A stretch of DNA of 64,000 nt. Source: CAWDDA01 sp963813345 (GTDB lineage: Bacteria > Acidobacteriota > Blastocatellia > RBC074). The stretch covers positions 23,540-87,539 of the forward strand of contig CAWEYR010000001.1 in the NCBI GenBank assembly GCA_963813345.1, written 5' to 3'. The notes below the pieces were generated by a model. The model saw only the letters and a program-made list of their open reading frames with translations, did no database searches and was not told the DNA's origin. Both the position numbers and the translations under genes were made by a program. Shown in pieces: positions 51,282 to 61,016 of the stretch. Position 1 is the stretch's first letter. The number at the start of each line of letters is the position of its first letter.

Positions 51282-51917
51282 ACGCTCTCGCAGTCATCCT
51301 CGCGTATCTGCTTGGCTCGATTCCTTTCGGGTACCTGATCGTAAAATGGCACCGTGGCGGAGACGTGCGGGCGACGGGTAGCGGAGCTACTGGCGCCACG
51401 AACGTTCTGAGGACAGCCGGGCGCGCGGCCGGCATAGCTACGCTTGTGCTCGATGCGCTCAAAGGTTTCGCGGCGGTCTATCTGGCCAGGTGGCTTACAG
51501 GAACCGCGGGGACTGGGTGGGTAGTTGCGTTCGCTGCTGTGGCAGCGATTGCAGGCCATATTTTTCCGGTGTGGCTCGGATTCAAGGCTGGCAAGGGAGT
51601 GGCGACGGGTCTTGGTGTTTTCCTGGCGATTGCGCCTGTTGCGGTAGGTTGCGCGGCTCTTCTCTTTGGCGGAATTGTGGCTCTAACGCGCTTTGTATCG
51701 CTCGGATCGATCCTGGCGGCGATCTCGATGCCGGTCTGGGCGTTTTTGTTTGAGCGGCAAAACCCTGACCTCATCCCGATGCTGGTAGCGCTTGTCCTCT
51801 CCGCGATTCTGATCGTGGGAAAACACCACGCGAATATCGCACGTCTATTTGCAGGATCGGAGCATAAGCTGGGGGCGCAGGAAAAGCTAACGTACGTAAC
51901 CCAGGTACAGTTAGACA
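51278..51917 (+). CDS. plsY: Glycerol-3-phosphate acyltransferase PlsY
   Basis: MNALAVILAYLLGSIPFGYLIVK starts the first helix. The conserved motifs are SGATGATNVLRTAGR, GHIFPVWLGFKAGKGVATGLG and LIVGKHHANIARLFAGSEHKLG. PlsY transfers acyl from acyl-phosphate to glycerol-3-phosphate. The ORF reads without a stop into gpsA. The usual end (GSEHKLG-x-x-EK) is followed by C-TAA, so one extra C near 51,888 has probably masked the stop; without it the gene ends at about 51,891. Confidence 0.9.
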
Positions 51918-52911
51918 TGAATTCATCGATCGCCGTCATCGGAGCAGGTAGCTGGGGGACTGCGCTTGCGATAGTTGCCGCGAGAGCTGGTCACTCTGTG
52001 AGCCTGTGGGCACGCACCCGGGAATTCGCAGCGAGTCTCGAACAAGAGCGCGAAAATAAGGTTTATCTGCCCGGCTATTCCGCTTCCCGACACGATCAGG
52101 ATCACGGGCGAACTTGAGAGAGCGGTTGGCGATGCCGGCACAATCATCAGCGCAGTTCCGTCTCATGCGAGCCGGGACGTCTTAGGTTCGCTTGCGGCTC
52201 TAGTCAATTCTGATGCGATCCTCGTCAGTGCAACAAAGGGCATTGAGATTTCGACGGGCATGCGAATGGAAGAAGTCGCGCGCGATCTATTCGGCGAGCG
52301 CCCCTATGTTGCGCTTTCAGGACCTACATTTGCGATCGAAGTCGCCCGCGATGAGCCCTGTGCAATCGTCGCCGCATCGCGCCACTTGCGTGCGGCGGAG
52401 AGGGTCCAGTCGCTTCTCGCCAGCAGGCGATTCCGGGTCTATACAAACACCGATGTGACAGGCGTAGAGACTTGCGGTGCGATCAAGAACGTCATGGCGA
52501 TCGCGGCGGGTACAGTCAACGGGCTTGGGCTCGGGTACAATAGTGTCGCTGCCCTTGTGACGCGCGGGCTTGTCGAAATGGCAAGGCTTGCGGTGAGTCT
52601 TGGTGGAAAAGCCGAAACAGTGTCAGGCCTCGCCGGAATTGGGGATCTTATGCTGACATGTTTTGGAAGTCTTTCGCGTAATCGCAGAGTAGGCGTGGAA
52701 CTTGGTCGAGGGCGTGCTCTGGCGGAGATTACCGGCGAGATGCGTGAGGTTGCAGAAGGAATCAAGAACGTCGCGGGCGGCACACGAGCTTGCAGCGCGG
52801 CTAGGCGTTGAAATGCCGATCACATCAGGCGTCTATCAAATGCTCTATGAAGGCAAGAGCCCGCGCGATCTCGAAATTGAGCTTATGGAGCGACCACTGA
52901 AAGGTGAGTGA
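51917..52911 (+). CDS. gpsA: NAD(P)-dependent glycerol-3-phosphate dehydrogenase (two frame breaks)
   Basis: MNSSIAVIGAGSWGTALAIVAARAGHSV is the Rossmann motif and VSATKGIEI the substrate-site segment. The catalytic Lys is in GAIKNVMAIAAG, and GLAGIGDLMLTCFG is the C-terminal signature. Breaks: near 52,080 (an extra T; IPLPDTIRITGE resumes) and near 52,770 (an extra A; GIKTSRAAHELAARLGVEMPIT resumes). It makes glycerol-3-phosphate, which PlsY acylates, so the two adjacent genes form one pathway step. Confidence 0.92.
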
Positions 52912-52913
52912 GA

Positions 52914-52995
52914 GTGACAGTGGTTTGAGTTCAAGCTTTAGCTTGGGGTTACATTGTAACCCCAAGCTAAAGCTTGAACTCAAACCCACTGACCC
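52914..52995. repeat. Composite palindrome, copy i (minimal form)
   Basis: The tightest copy: arms GTGGTTTGAGTTCAAGC to CTTGGGGTTACA and their complements, with a loop of about two bases, forming a nearly uninterrupted 38-bp stem. The tandem outer arm is reduced to GTGACAGTGG and CCCACTGAC. It lies between gpsA and the VWFA gene. Confidence 0.9.
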
Positions 52996-53016
52996 TATCC
53001 TGAAAGGAAGTGAAGT

Positions 53017-54686
53017 ATGTGTTGGAGTCGGCGTTCCCTCCTTGCAATTGGCGCAACTATCTGTTGCTTCGGTCTCGCGCTCTCGCAGGAGAGAACGACG
53101 GCTCCGGCGGTTTACGTAGTTGCGGTGCGAGGTGAATGCCAGGGCGACAGGTCATTCGCCCTCATCAATGGACGGATGGCGACTATTCCAAATACGCTGC
53201 GCCGGCAGGATACGCAATTCGGCGGGACCACTCCAAAACAGACACTCCTGACGCGCTTTTCCGATGATGACGCTGTCCGGACTGAGATCATAAACGAGCT
53301 GAAGAAGAGCAGGAACGTCAGGGTTGTCGATGGCGCTGAAGAGGCGAATGTCGTGTTTCATTTCTGCAGTGTCTACTGGGCAGACACGATGACATCGCGG
53401 CTAAGTCTCGGCGGCAAACAGATTCCTGATCTCTACCGTATTGGAGCGCTCGCTCTTGCGGTGCCATCGTCGCAGTACTCAGCCGGTTCGGACGCGTACG
53501 ACAAGGTAAAGGCTGCGTCGCTCTGGACGGTAGATACGATGGAGCAAAACTCTGTGCAGTTCCAGTCGGGTCCCCAGGGTGGGTTTCGAGTTGTTTCAAG
53601 CGGCCAGTTCAAAGACATGATCAGCGCAACCGAGATCGCGAAAGGCTTTCTCAAGGAGGCTGAGAACATAGGTAAGAAGGCTGGCCCGCCGTTGAATCAG
53701 ATCGCAAAGGACGGCGTTGGTGCAGGATCGACGGCGCGCCCGACGCTCGCAGGCGCGAAGAGTCTGGCCGATCCACCGGCTGCCGCTGCCGAACCTCGAA
53801 CGGATGAAGACAACAAGGTCAGGATCGATACGTCTCTTGTGGTCGTTCCCGTCAGCGTAATGGATCGGAGCGGAAAGTACGTGCCGGGTCTGAAGAGTGA
53901 GGACTTCACACTCCACGAAGACGGGATAAAGCAGGAGATATCCGATTTCGGAAATACTGCAACGCCATTTCACGTAGCTCTCCTGCTCGATATGTCCGGG
54001 CAGCACCAGATATCGAGTCGACGATATTCAGGATGCGGCGCTCGCTTTCGTCGAGCAATTGCGCCCGCAGGATGAAGTCATGGTGGTTGCGTTCGATAGT
54101 CTCGTGCGCGTTGCCAGCGAGTTTACGAGCGACCGAAAGCAGCTGACGCGTGCGATTCTCAGAACGCGCACGGGCGGAAGTACGCGCGCGTTTGACGCGC
54201 TGGATCTCGTGCTGACTGAGCGGCTGGAGAAGATCAAGGGGCGCAAGGCAATAGTGATTTTCAGTGACGGGGTGGATACGGCGAGCACACTGGCGGATAA
54301 GGACGATGTGATTGTTCACGTGGAAGAGTCGGGGACGCTGGTTTATTCGATTCGTTTCGACACGCTGGCCGACCTCGGTAGTGCTGTAAATCGTAGCTCC
54401 TCAGCAGGTGCGCATGCCGGAGCGCGTGAAAGAGATGTATACGGGAGCGGGTGATTTTCTGAGGACTCTGGCTCAGCGCAGCGGAGGCCGCTTCTATGAT
54501 GTTGCGGATATCAAGGACACGAACGAGGCATACGGAAACATCGCCGAAGAGCTCCGGAGACAGTATTGGCTGGGTTACTACCCGACGAATCAGGCTCCTG
54601 ACGGCACTTTTCGCAAGATACGGGTGTCAGTAGCAAAGTCGGAAGTTGCCGTGCGCGCGCGTGAGGGATATCGGGCGAAGCAGTAG
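53017..54686 (+). CDS. Acidobacterial VWFA-related exported protein (two frame breaks)
   Basis: A signal peptide is followed by a 240-residue N-terminal region unrelated to anything I recognise. From about residue 265, VRIDTSLVVVPVSVMDRSGKYVPGLKSEDFTLHEDGIKQEI opens the TIGR03436-type acidobacterial VWFA domain. The MIDAS-like motif is LLLDMSGSTRYRV, after an extra base near 54,000. A second extra base near 54,395 leads into VAPQQVRMPERVKEMYTGAG. The C-terminus has QYWLGYYPTNQAPDGTFRKIRV. The role is unknown, probably envelope adhesion or signalling. AAGGAAGTGA precedes the ATG. Confidence 0.82.
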
Positions 54687-54693
54687 GCATGTT

Positions 54694-54745
54694 CAGTAGC
54701 GCCTTCAGACGAACTTGCAAGCTGAAGCTTGAACTCCATGCATCG
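54694..54745. repeat. Half copy j of the composite palindrome
   Basis: Only the right inner arm remains (GCAAGCTGAAGCTTGAACTC), with a fragment of the short repeat (GCGCCTTCAGAC) before it. It lies between the VWFA gene and smpB. Confidence 0.5.
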
Positions 54746-54750
54746 AATGC

Positions 54751-55227
54751 ATGACAGAAAAGACGGAAACACGGGAAAAGATCATCAGCTCGAATCGTGC
54801 TGCGTATCACGAGTTTCATATACTCGAAAAGTTTGAAGCGGGAATTCTGCTGACGGGAACCGAAGTCAAATCGGCACGCGAGGGGCGCGTCAATCTCAAA
54901 GATTCTTATGCTACAGTGCGGAACGGGGAAGCGTGGCTTGTAAATGCGCATATCAGTCCTTATACACATGGAAACCGCGAGAATCACGAGCCTACACGAT
55001 CGCGCAAACTGCTCCTGCACAAGCGTGAAATCGAGAAGCTGCGCTCACGCATTGAAGAGAAGGGACTGACGATAGTCGCCACCAGGCTCTATTTCAAAGA
55101 TCGATTAATAAAGTGTGAAGTCGCGGTTGCGCGCGGCAAGAAGCTACACGACAAGCGCGAGGCTGAGGCGCGAAAAACGATGGACCGCGAAACGCGGGCG
55201 GCGATCAAGAATCGCGACAGACTATGA
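54751..55227 (+). CDS. smpB: SsrA-binding protein SmpB
   Basis: 158 residues. ILEKFEAGILLTGTEVKSAREGRVNLKDSYA, ISPYTHGNRENHEPTRSRKLLLHKREI and GKKLHDKREAEARKTMDRE are the SmpB landmarks. It binds tmRNA during trans-translation. Unbroken, with no tmRNA gene seen nearby. Confidence 0.95.
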   Translation: MTEKTETREKIISSNRAAYHEFHILEKFEAGILLTGTEVKSAREGRVNLKDSYATVRNGEAWLVNAHISPYTHGNRENHEPTRSRKLLLHKREIEKLRSRIEEKGLTIVATRLYFKDRLIKCEVAVARGKKLHDKREAEARKTMDRETRAAIKNRDRL

Positions 55228-55240
55228 CAGGGAGAAATGA

Positions 55241-56749
55241 ATGAACGTTAAATCGGATAGTAGGAATTATTTCGAGATTGAGTGTGACGCAATTGTAATT
55301 GGAGTTTTCGAAGGAGAGCGCCCCGAGAAAGGGGCGGAGACAGGGCTCCTCTCAGATATCGACAGGCGACTTGGAGGCATCCTGTCGTCGCTTTTTGAAA
55401 CCGGAGAGTTCAACGGCAAAACGGGTGAATCGGCTTACGTTCACCACACAGGCGATCTAAAGGCGAAGCGCGTACTCTTCGCCGGTCTCGGCAAGCAATC
55501 AGACTTTAACCTCGACGTGTTGCGTCGAATGGCCGGATCCGCCGCGCGGCTGCTGCGCGGAAAGAAAGTCCGAAGGTTTGCAGTCGTCCGCCGCTCGCAA
55601 TTGCCGGTCGGCGAAGCCGTACAGGCAGTCGTCGAGGCAGCGCTGCTGGCGTTGTTTGAGGCGGACAAATACTACACGAGCGACAAAACGGAAAACCGCC
55701 TCGAAGAGATGATCCTGGTTGTTCGTGATGCTGAATCGGGCGAGCTTCACAGGGCAATTGAACGTGGCCGGATAGTAGCCGAATCGACGAATCTTGCGCG
55801 GGATATCATCAATGAGCCGAGCAACCTGATGACACCTACAGATCTTGCACGGATCGCAGCGGAAGCTGCGAGGTCATTCGGGCTTGGGATCGATGTGCTC
55901 GATGCAGCGCAGATGAAAGAGCTCGGGATGGGAGCTCTTCTTGGCGTTGCGCAAGGCAGTGACGAGCCACCGAAACTGATCGTACTGACATACAACCCAT
56001 CGACTGCTTCGGACGAAACAGTCGCGATCGTCGGAAAGGGAATCACGTTCGATACGGGAGGGATTTCGATCAAGCCGTCCGAGGGGATGGAGAAGATGAA
56101 ATACGACATGGCGGGCGGAGCGACCGTGATTGCCGCCATGCGCGCGATTGCTCAGCTGAAGCCGGCGGTCAAGGTGATTGGCGTTGTGCCGGCGACCGAG
56201 AACATGCCTGGTGGCGGGGCACAGCGTCCGGGCGATGTAGTCACGTCGATGGCGGGCAAGACCATCGAGGTAATCAATACAGATGCAGAAGGGCGGTTGA
56301 TTCTGGCTGATGCTCTTACCTATGCCAAAAAATTGGGCGCAACCCGGATTGTTGATCTGGCTACACTCACAGGAGCAGTCTCGGTGGCGCTTGGCGACGT
56401 CTACGTTGCAATCATGGGAAATGATCAGGCGTGGATCGACGGTGTGATCGCCGCAGGCAAGGCGGCGGGTGAAAAGATCTGGCAATTGCCGCTCGATCGC
56501 GAGTATCGCGAACAGATCAAGAGTGAGATTGCCGACATACAGAACATCGGCGGGAGAAAAGCGGGAACGATTACGGCGGCATACTTTCTACGGGAGTTTG
56601 TGGATGAGACGCCCTGGGCGCACCTCGACATTGCCGGAACAGCCTGGAACGAATCGGCGAAGCCGTATCTGGCGGTGGGCCCGACCGGGGTTTGTGTTCG
56701 GACCCTCGTAAATCTGGTCGACTCAGTAGCGGGAAAATCGCTAAAATAA
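55241..56749 (+). CDS. pepA: Leucyl aminopeptidase, M17 family
   Basis: 502 residues. The catalytic domain has VGKGITFDTGGISIKPSEGMEKMKYDMAGGA (metal ligands Lys, Asp) and the NTDAEGRL signature, with Arg and Lys of the active site. The N-terminal domain is less conserved. A hexameric cytoplasmic metallopeptidase removing N-terminal residues. The reading frame is intact. Confidence 0.93.
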   Translation: MNVKSDSRNYFEIECDAIVIGVFEGERPEKGAETGLLSDIDRRLGGILSSLFETGEFNGKTGESAYVHHTGDLKAKRVLFAGLGKQSDFNLDVLRRMAGSAARLLRGKKVRRFAVVRRSQLPVGEAVQAVVEAALLALFEADKYYTSDKTENRLEEMILVVRDAESGELHRAIERGRIVAESTNLARDIINEPSNLMTPTDLARIAAEAARSFGLGIDVLDAAQMKELGMGALLGVAQGSDEPPKLIVLTYNPSTASDETVAIVGKGITFDTGGISIKPSEGMEKMKYDMAGGATVIAAMRAIAQLKPAVKVIGVVPATENMPGGGAQRPGDVVTSMAGKTIEVINTDAEGRLILADALTYAKKLGATRIVDLATLTGAVSVALGDVYVAIMGNDQAWIDGVIAAGKAAGEKIWQLPLDREYREQIKSEIADIQNIGGRKAGTITAAYFLREFVDETPWAHLDIAGTAWNESAKPYLAVGPTGVCVRTLVNLVDSVAGKSLK

Positions 56750-56752
56750 AGG

Positions 56753-57541
56753 TTGATGGCGGATCCATATGTTGTGCTGGGCGTGGCGCGCTCAGCGACG
56801 CGGAATGAGATCAAATCAGCTTACCGCCGGTTGGCGCGAAAATATCATCCTGACGTCAACCGGCATCCGGCAGCAGCACGCAAGTTTGCACTCGTCAACG
56901 AGGCTTATCACCTGTTGATCGATACCGAACGGCGGACGATTTACGATCGGACGGGGGCAACGACATCCACACCACCGGCGCAGCGCCGGGCATCAGCGGC
57001 CGAGGCTGCGGCGCGGCGAGCCTACTATCAGGCGCGCGCGGATCGGGTTGTCAACGAATGGCTTCAGCGCGAGCGCGAAGAATCGCGCGCACGCGGCAAA
57101 GCCGTCTATACGACTGTCACCCTTTTTCTCTCGACATTTATTGTGGCGTTGATGAAGCCGTCATTCTTTGAGAGTTCGACTCCGCTATGGAGAGTGGCGC
57201 TCCTGGTCGTGTTCGTCGTCAGTGTATGGCATCTTGTGCGCAGCCTTCGCGAGCACTTCGAACACTATACCTACCGGCCCGAGCGGCTCTCGGTAACTCG
57301 GCCGGCCAATGTCACCAAGCCGTTCAAACGCAGTATCGCGTGGGGGTTCGTTCTCGGTGGTTATCTCTTTTCATTGACGGTCGGGATGTTACTTAGCGTG
57401 CTGACCGACGATCTTTCAAAGCAACTATTCGGTCCTACCAGCAGCGCGGAATCGTTGCTTGGAGTCTTCTTTTACCCGCCAATCGTCGTCCTCATTGTTG
57501 ACATGATTTACCGCGTCAACCTTCATCTTGACGACCTGTAG
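56753..57541 (+). CDS. Membrane-anchored J-domain protein
   Basis: 261-262 residues; ATG 56756 is probably the true start and TTG 56753 lies in frame. An N-terminal J-domain (4-65) has the HPD motif in RKYHPDVNRHP. A charged region (ARRAYYQARADRVVNEWLQREREE) follows, then four likely helices (VYTTVTLFLSTFIVALM, VALLVVFVVSVWHLV, SIAWGFVLGGYLFSLTVGMLLSVL and SLLGVFFYPPIVVLIVDMIY). It would stimulate DnaK at the membrane; no Zn-finger or client-binding domain. Confidence 0.8.
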   Translation: MMADPYVVLGVARSATRNEIKSAYRRLARKYHPDVNRHPAAARKFALVNEAYHLLIDTERRTIYDRTGATTSTPPAQRRASAAEAAARRAYYQARADRVVNEWLQREREESRARGKAVYTTVTLFLSTFIVALMKPSFFESSTPLWRVALLVVFVVSVWHLVRSLREHFEHYTYRPERLSVTRPANVTKPFKRSIAWGFVLGGYLFSLTVGMLLSVLTDDLSKQLFGPTSSAESLLGVFFYPPIVVLIVDMIYRVNLHLDDL

Positions 57542-57547
57542 TTCTCA

Positions 57548-58963
57548 GTGACATCTGTGACAGGCCTGCTGTTCGTACTACTCTTCACGTGCCGCATCTC
57601 TGACATTTCGGTATCAGACCGCTCGTTCGACGTGGCGTGTCAGATACCAGCGCGAGACCGCGTCCGCCTCTTCTTCAAAGAGGAATTCGCCGGGATCGAC
57701 CGGCTCAATGAACGCATCTTTTCGCCAAGAGTCCGTGACGCGAATGGGCAGTCAATTGTCCTCGAACTTCGTGGAGGAGGTAATTACGCTTTTGATGCAC
57801 GCAATCGCCCTGGACCAATCGAACTCAGTTACAAAGTGCGGCTCAACGGAGCACTCGAGCCGGGTCAATATGCGCTGGTGTCGAGCATAGGACCTGAGGC
57901 GGCGATTCTTTATCTGAGTGACCTCATTCCTCGTATTGCCGAAGAATCCAATGCGGAAAGTCCGTTTGCTTTGGAGAAGATCACTATCGACGCACCTGAT
58001 GGCTGGAACACCACAAGTCTCGGGCGTGGCGACGGGCGAACTTTCGAAGTATCGGATGCAGCTCAGGCGACCTTCTTTTTGGGAAAGATTCGGAAAGAGA
58101 CGAATACAGCGATCGCTGGCACGTGGGCGTTCGACGACGGCAAGGTCGTGCAACTTGCGAAGACTATCGCGCAGCGCCAGGCGACGATGATGAATGTGGC
58201 TCAGGTGCCGGATAATTTTCTGATTGCACTTGCTCCTTTTCCGATCCCGCTGACCGGGCTGCGCTCCGCGGGGCTGACGCGGGGCCGCAGCGTCGTCCTG
58301 ATGCTCAACCAGGGAAGTGATACCTTACGAACACGTGCACATTTCGAGCGTCATCTGGCGCACGAGATGTTTCACTTCTACCTGCCAAATGCGTTTGTCA
58401 TTCGCGACAACTTCGACTGGTTCTGGGAAGGCTTCTCGCGATATGTAGGTGTGCTGTCACTGCTCGAAGCCGGACTGATCCGCGTGGAGGACTATCTCGA
58501 GGTATTGCTTGCGGAATATGACGCATATCGAGTAAATCCGCAGCGAAACTCGATCTCACTCGTTTCGGCTTCTCCAGAGAAGTTTGCGAACGCGGCGAAC
58601 TACGAGATTGTCTATCGCAAAGGTCTGCTGGTTGCAGCGCTTTATGATCTGGAGCTGCGATGGCAGAGCCGGGGAAAGAATCGATTGAGCCAGGTGATCG
58701 CGAATCTTTATCGTGATTACGCGCTCACGCGTCGCGAAATCGGTAACCGCGAGGTGCTCGATGCTCTCAAGCGCGCAGGCGATTTGGCAGAGCAGATTGC
58801 AAATGATGTTGAAGGCGTCAAAGAGATCGATCTGCTGACGAGACTCGAAGTTTACGGTTTTGTCATGGATCGAAGCATTTCGCAGGGACGCGCCCGCCTC
58901 GTCGTTTCGCCAAGACTTTCTGACCGCCAGCAGCAACTCATCACACAGCTCAAAGGCATGTAG
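57548..58963 (+). CDS. M61/M1-like (gluzincin) peptidase with HExxH site
   Basis: 471 residues from GTG 57548. HLAHEMFHFYLP (HEMFH 272-276) with Glu294 in WFWEGFSRY is the zinc site of gluzincins such as glycyl aminopeptidase M61. The N-terminal half is beta-rich, as in that family. A hydrophobic start (VTGLLFVLLFTCRISD) may be a signal or lipoprotein sequence. The last codons and stop (GGC ATG TAG) overlap a diverged short repeat. Confidence 0.7.
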   Translation: MTSVTGLLFVLLFTCRISDISVSDRSFDVACQIPARDRVRLFFKEEFAGIDRLNERIFSPRVRDANGQSIVLELRGGGNYAFDARNRPGPIELSYKVRLNGALEPGQYALVSSIGPEAAILYLSDLIPRIAEESNAESPFALEKITIDAPDGWNTTSLGRGDGRTFEVSDAAQATFFLGKIRKETNTAIAGTWAFDDGKVVQLAKTIAQRQATMMNVAQVPDNFLIALAPFPIPLTGLRSAGLTRGRSVVLMLNQGSDTLRTRAHFERHLAHEMFHFYLPNAFVIRDNFDWFWEGFSRYVGVLSLLEAGLIRVEDYLEVLLAEYDAYRVNPQRNSISLVSASPEKFANAANYEIVYRKGLLVAALYDLELRWQSRGKNRLSQVIANLYRDYALTRREIGNREVLDALKRAGDLAEQIANDVEGVKEIDLLTRLEVYGFVMDRSISQGRARLVVSPRLSDRQQQLITQLKGM

Positions 58964-58980
58964 TGCCCCCTTTCAGGTGG
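58958..58980 (-). repeat. Short palindromic repeat, degenerate copy
   Basis: CATGTAGTGCCCCCTTTCAG, very close to the copy at 5827. It overlaps the stop codon of the M61-like gene. Confidence 0.45.
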
Positions 58981-59002
58981 TTGCTGACAACCTGAAGGCT
59001 TA

Positions 59003-60119
59003 CTATTTGATCCTGATTCTTACCACGTTTGACCTGAATCCCTCCACTTCAAGGACGACATCCACATCACCACTTCCGGTAAGAAACGGTGACAATTCTG
59101 CGTTAATTTGATCCAGGCCGGCATAGAACCCCTGAGCGCCCGCGAAGAGGACGTTGGGAAAATGTCCTCCTATGGTCAGTTGAAAAAACGAGAAAGTACT
59201 TCGGTTCCTGATGCCTGTGCCAAACAAGACAAGGTACAGCTTATCGCCTGGAGGACCGAAGTCGATTGGAAGTGGCACAAAAGCTTTGAGTGACTCGTCG
59301 AAGATTGCGACCGGTTCGTAACTCTGCGAGTTGTCAGGTTTCACTCTTAAAACGTATGCCGCTGCAACACCACTACCATCGGAATTGGCCGAGAACAAAC
59401 CAGCAGCTGTGTCGGAAATGGCGACGGCTCCGCGAGAGATTCCCCCATCGGCGTTGATCACGGTCATGACTGCGGGACCCCTGACTAGATCCGCAGGAAC
59501 AACAAAGTTAACCTGCTGCGGCGATACGTACAAAAGTTGAGCCTGGAGCGTCGCTCCTCGCGCATCGAGGAACGTTACTGTCGTTCCAGCAAGCTCGGTT
59601 GGTAAAGGCTGCATCTCTGCTGATCGCGACGAGGTCGCGAGCGCAGTTCCAAAGGCAACCGCGATCGAGCCCCTGGCGATTCTGTCGCCGAGATAACTCG
59701 CAGCAGATACGGTGACCGCGCGATCTACTCGTCAAACATCGGTTGAGGACGGTGTAAGTACTCGATCTAAATGATGTCGCTGCCGCGATATCAGGTCGAC
59801 CATCACCGTCATAATCGTCTACTGCCACGTCTGGACTTGACGGCAGACTGAAGAGCGCCGGCGTGCTGAGCTTGCCTGTGCCGTCGCCTAACCATATCTC
59901 CGCGGCCCCACTTTCAGAGTATACGAGCAGGACATCCAGTTTACCGTCGCTGTTGAAATCACGCAGAGCGGTGTTTACGCGGTCAAAGACAGAGGTCCCA
60001 CCGGGTCGCGAATAGACCAATGGGCTAGCAAATGCTCCGTCCCCGGTTCCCAGCGCAACAGCTACAAGCGAGCCCGCCTTCGAGCTGATGAGCGACGTAT
60101 CGCTCGCGTTGTCACGCAA
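59003..60119 (-). CDS. FG-GAP/VCBS-repeat protein with TIGR03437-like C-terminal domain, 5' truncated (one frame break)
   Basis: The upstream part has FG-GAP-type calcium-binding repeats (DFNSDGKLDVLLVYS, DYDGDGRPDIAAAT). After a break near 59,690 the C-terminal domain SAASYLGDRIARGSIAVAFGTALA to LLYVSPQQVNFVVPADL follows, the acidobacterial domain usually annotated as TIGR03437. The gene has no plausible N-terminus: homology stops near 60,080, where the proteobacterial sequence starts. Probably an exported surface protein. Confidence 0.75.
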
Positions 60120-60732
60120 GCATCATCCGCAGTCCCCCGACCCGCTACCCGGGCACGCGTGGTACGTGCTGTTGCAGGTCGACGATCCCGCCGAGAACGC
60201 ACACTTGCGCGAAGTGCTCGAGCAAGCCCTCTCCCGAGGCGTCGACGACGGCATCGTCGAGGATGCGACGATCGGCCAGTCGGACACCCAGCAGGCGGCG
60301 CTCTGGGCACTGCGCGAGAACATCTCCGAGGCGCAGAGGCGCGAGGGCCCGAACATCAAGCACGACATTTCCGTACCGGTATCCGCCATCCCGCAGTTCC
60401 TGCGCGACGCGGAGGTCGCCCTTTCCAAGGCGCTCCCCGGTGTTCGCTTCGTGACCTTCGGGCATCTTGGCGACGGCAATCTGCACTACAACCTCGCGGC
60501 CCCCGAGGGACAATCCGCTCACGGGTTCATGGAGCAGGCCCCCGTGGCGAATCGGATCGTCCATGATCTTGTCAACGCAGCCGGGGGCAGCATCAGCGCC
60601 GAGCACGGCATCGGTCAGCTCAAGCGGGACGAGTTGAAGCGCTACAAGGCGCCGGTGGAGCTCGAGCTGATGAACCGAATCAAGGCAGCCCTCGATCCGC
60701 GAGGCCTCATGAATCCGGACAAGGTCCTGTAA
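60079..60732 (+). CDS. FAD-linked oxidase (GlcD-type), C-terminal part only
   Basis: About 215 residues of the C-terminal FAD-oxidase domain: FELMSDVSLALSR, GHAWYVLLQVDD, ALRENISEAQRREG, RFVTFGHLGDGNLHYNL and AEHGIGQLKRDELKRYKAPVELELMNRIKAALDPRGLMNPDKVL. The N-terminal FAD-binding domain is missing because the preceding DNA belongs to the acidobacterial gene on the other strand. High GC. Probably oxidises a 2-hydroxyacid. Confidence 0.85.
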   Translation, partial: FELMSDVSLALSRKHHPQSPDPLPGHAWYVLLQVDDPAENAHLREVLEQALSRGVDDGIVEDATIGQSDTQQAALWALRENISEAQRREGPNIKHDISVPVSAIPQFLRDAEVALSKALPGVRFVTFGHLGDGNLHYNLAAPEGQSAHGFMEQAPVANRIVHDLVNAAGGSISAEHGIGQLKRDELKRYKAPVELELMNRIKAALDPRGLMNPDKVL

Positions 60733-60737
60733 ACCCG

Positions 60738-60983
60738 ATGGGCAAGATCATCTTCTGGATCGTCGTCTTCTTCGTGATCCTGTTCGCGCTACGGCTCCTG
60801 AGTCTCTCCAAGGCGAAGGCGCGCCGCGAAAGCGAAGGGCGCGGCGAGCCGCCGAAAGCCATCCCGCCGGCCGAGCCGACGGTGCGCTGCGTCGATTGCG
60901 GTGTCTTCCTGCCCAAGGCGGAAGCGACGCCGGCGCCCACCGGCTATCGCTGCCGCGACCCCGCTTGCGCCCGGCGGCGTTGA
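60738..60983 (+). CDS. PP0621-family small zinc-ribbon-like membrane protein
   Basis: 81 residues. One N-terminal transmembrane helix (IIFWIVVFFVILFALRLL) is followed by a basic linker and VRCVDCGVFLPKAEA then GYRCRDPACARR, a pair of cysteine knuckles. PP0621-family genes lie directly upstream of pilS in many beta- and gammaproteobacteria. Confidence 0.8.
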   Translation: MGKIIFWIVVFFVILFALRLLSLSKAKARRESEGRGEPPKAIPPAEPTVRCVDCGVFLPKAEATPAPTGYRCRDPACARRR

Positions 60984-61016
60984 CGAATCGGCGCGAAACC
61001 CCTCATATACGCGGCG

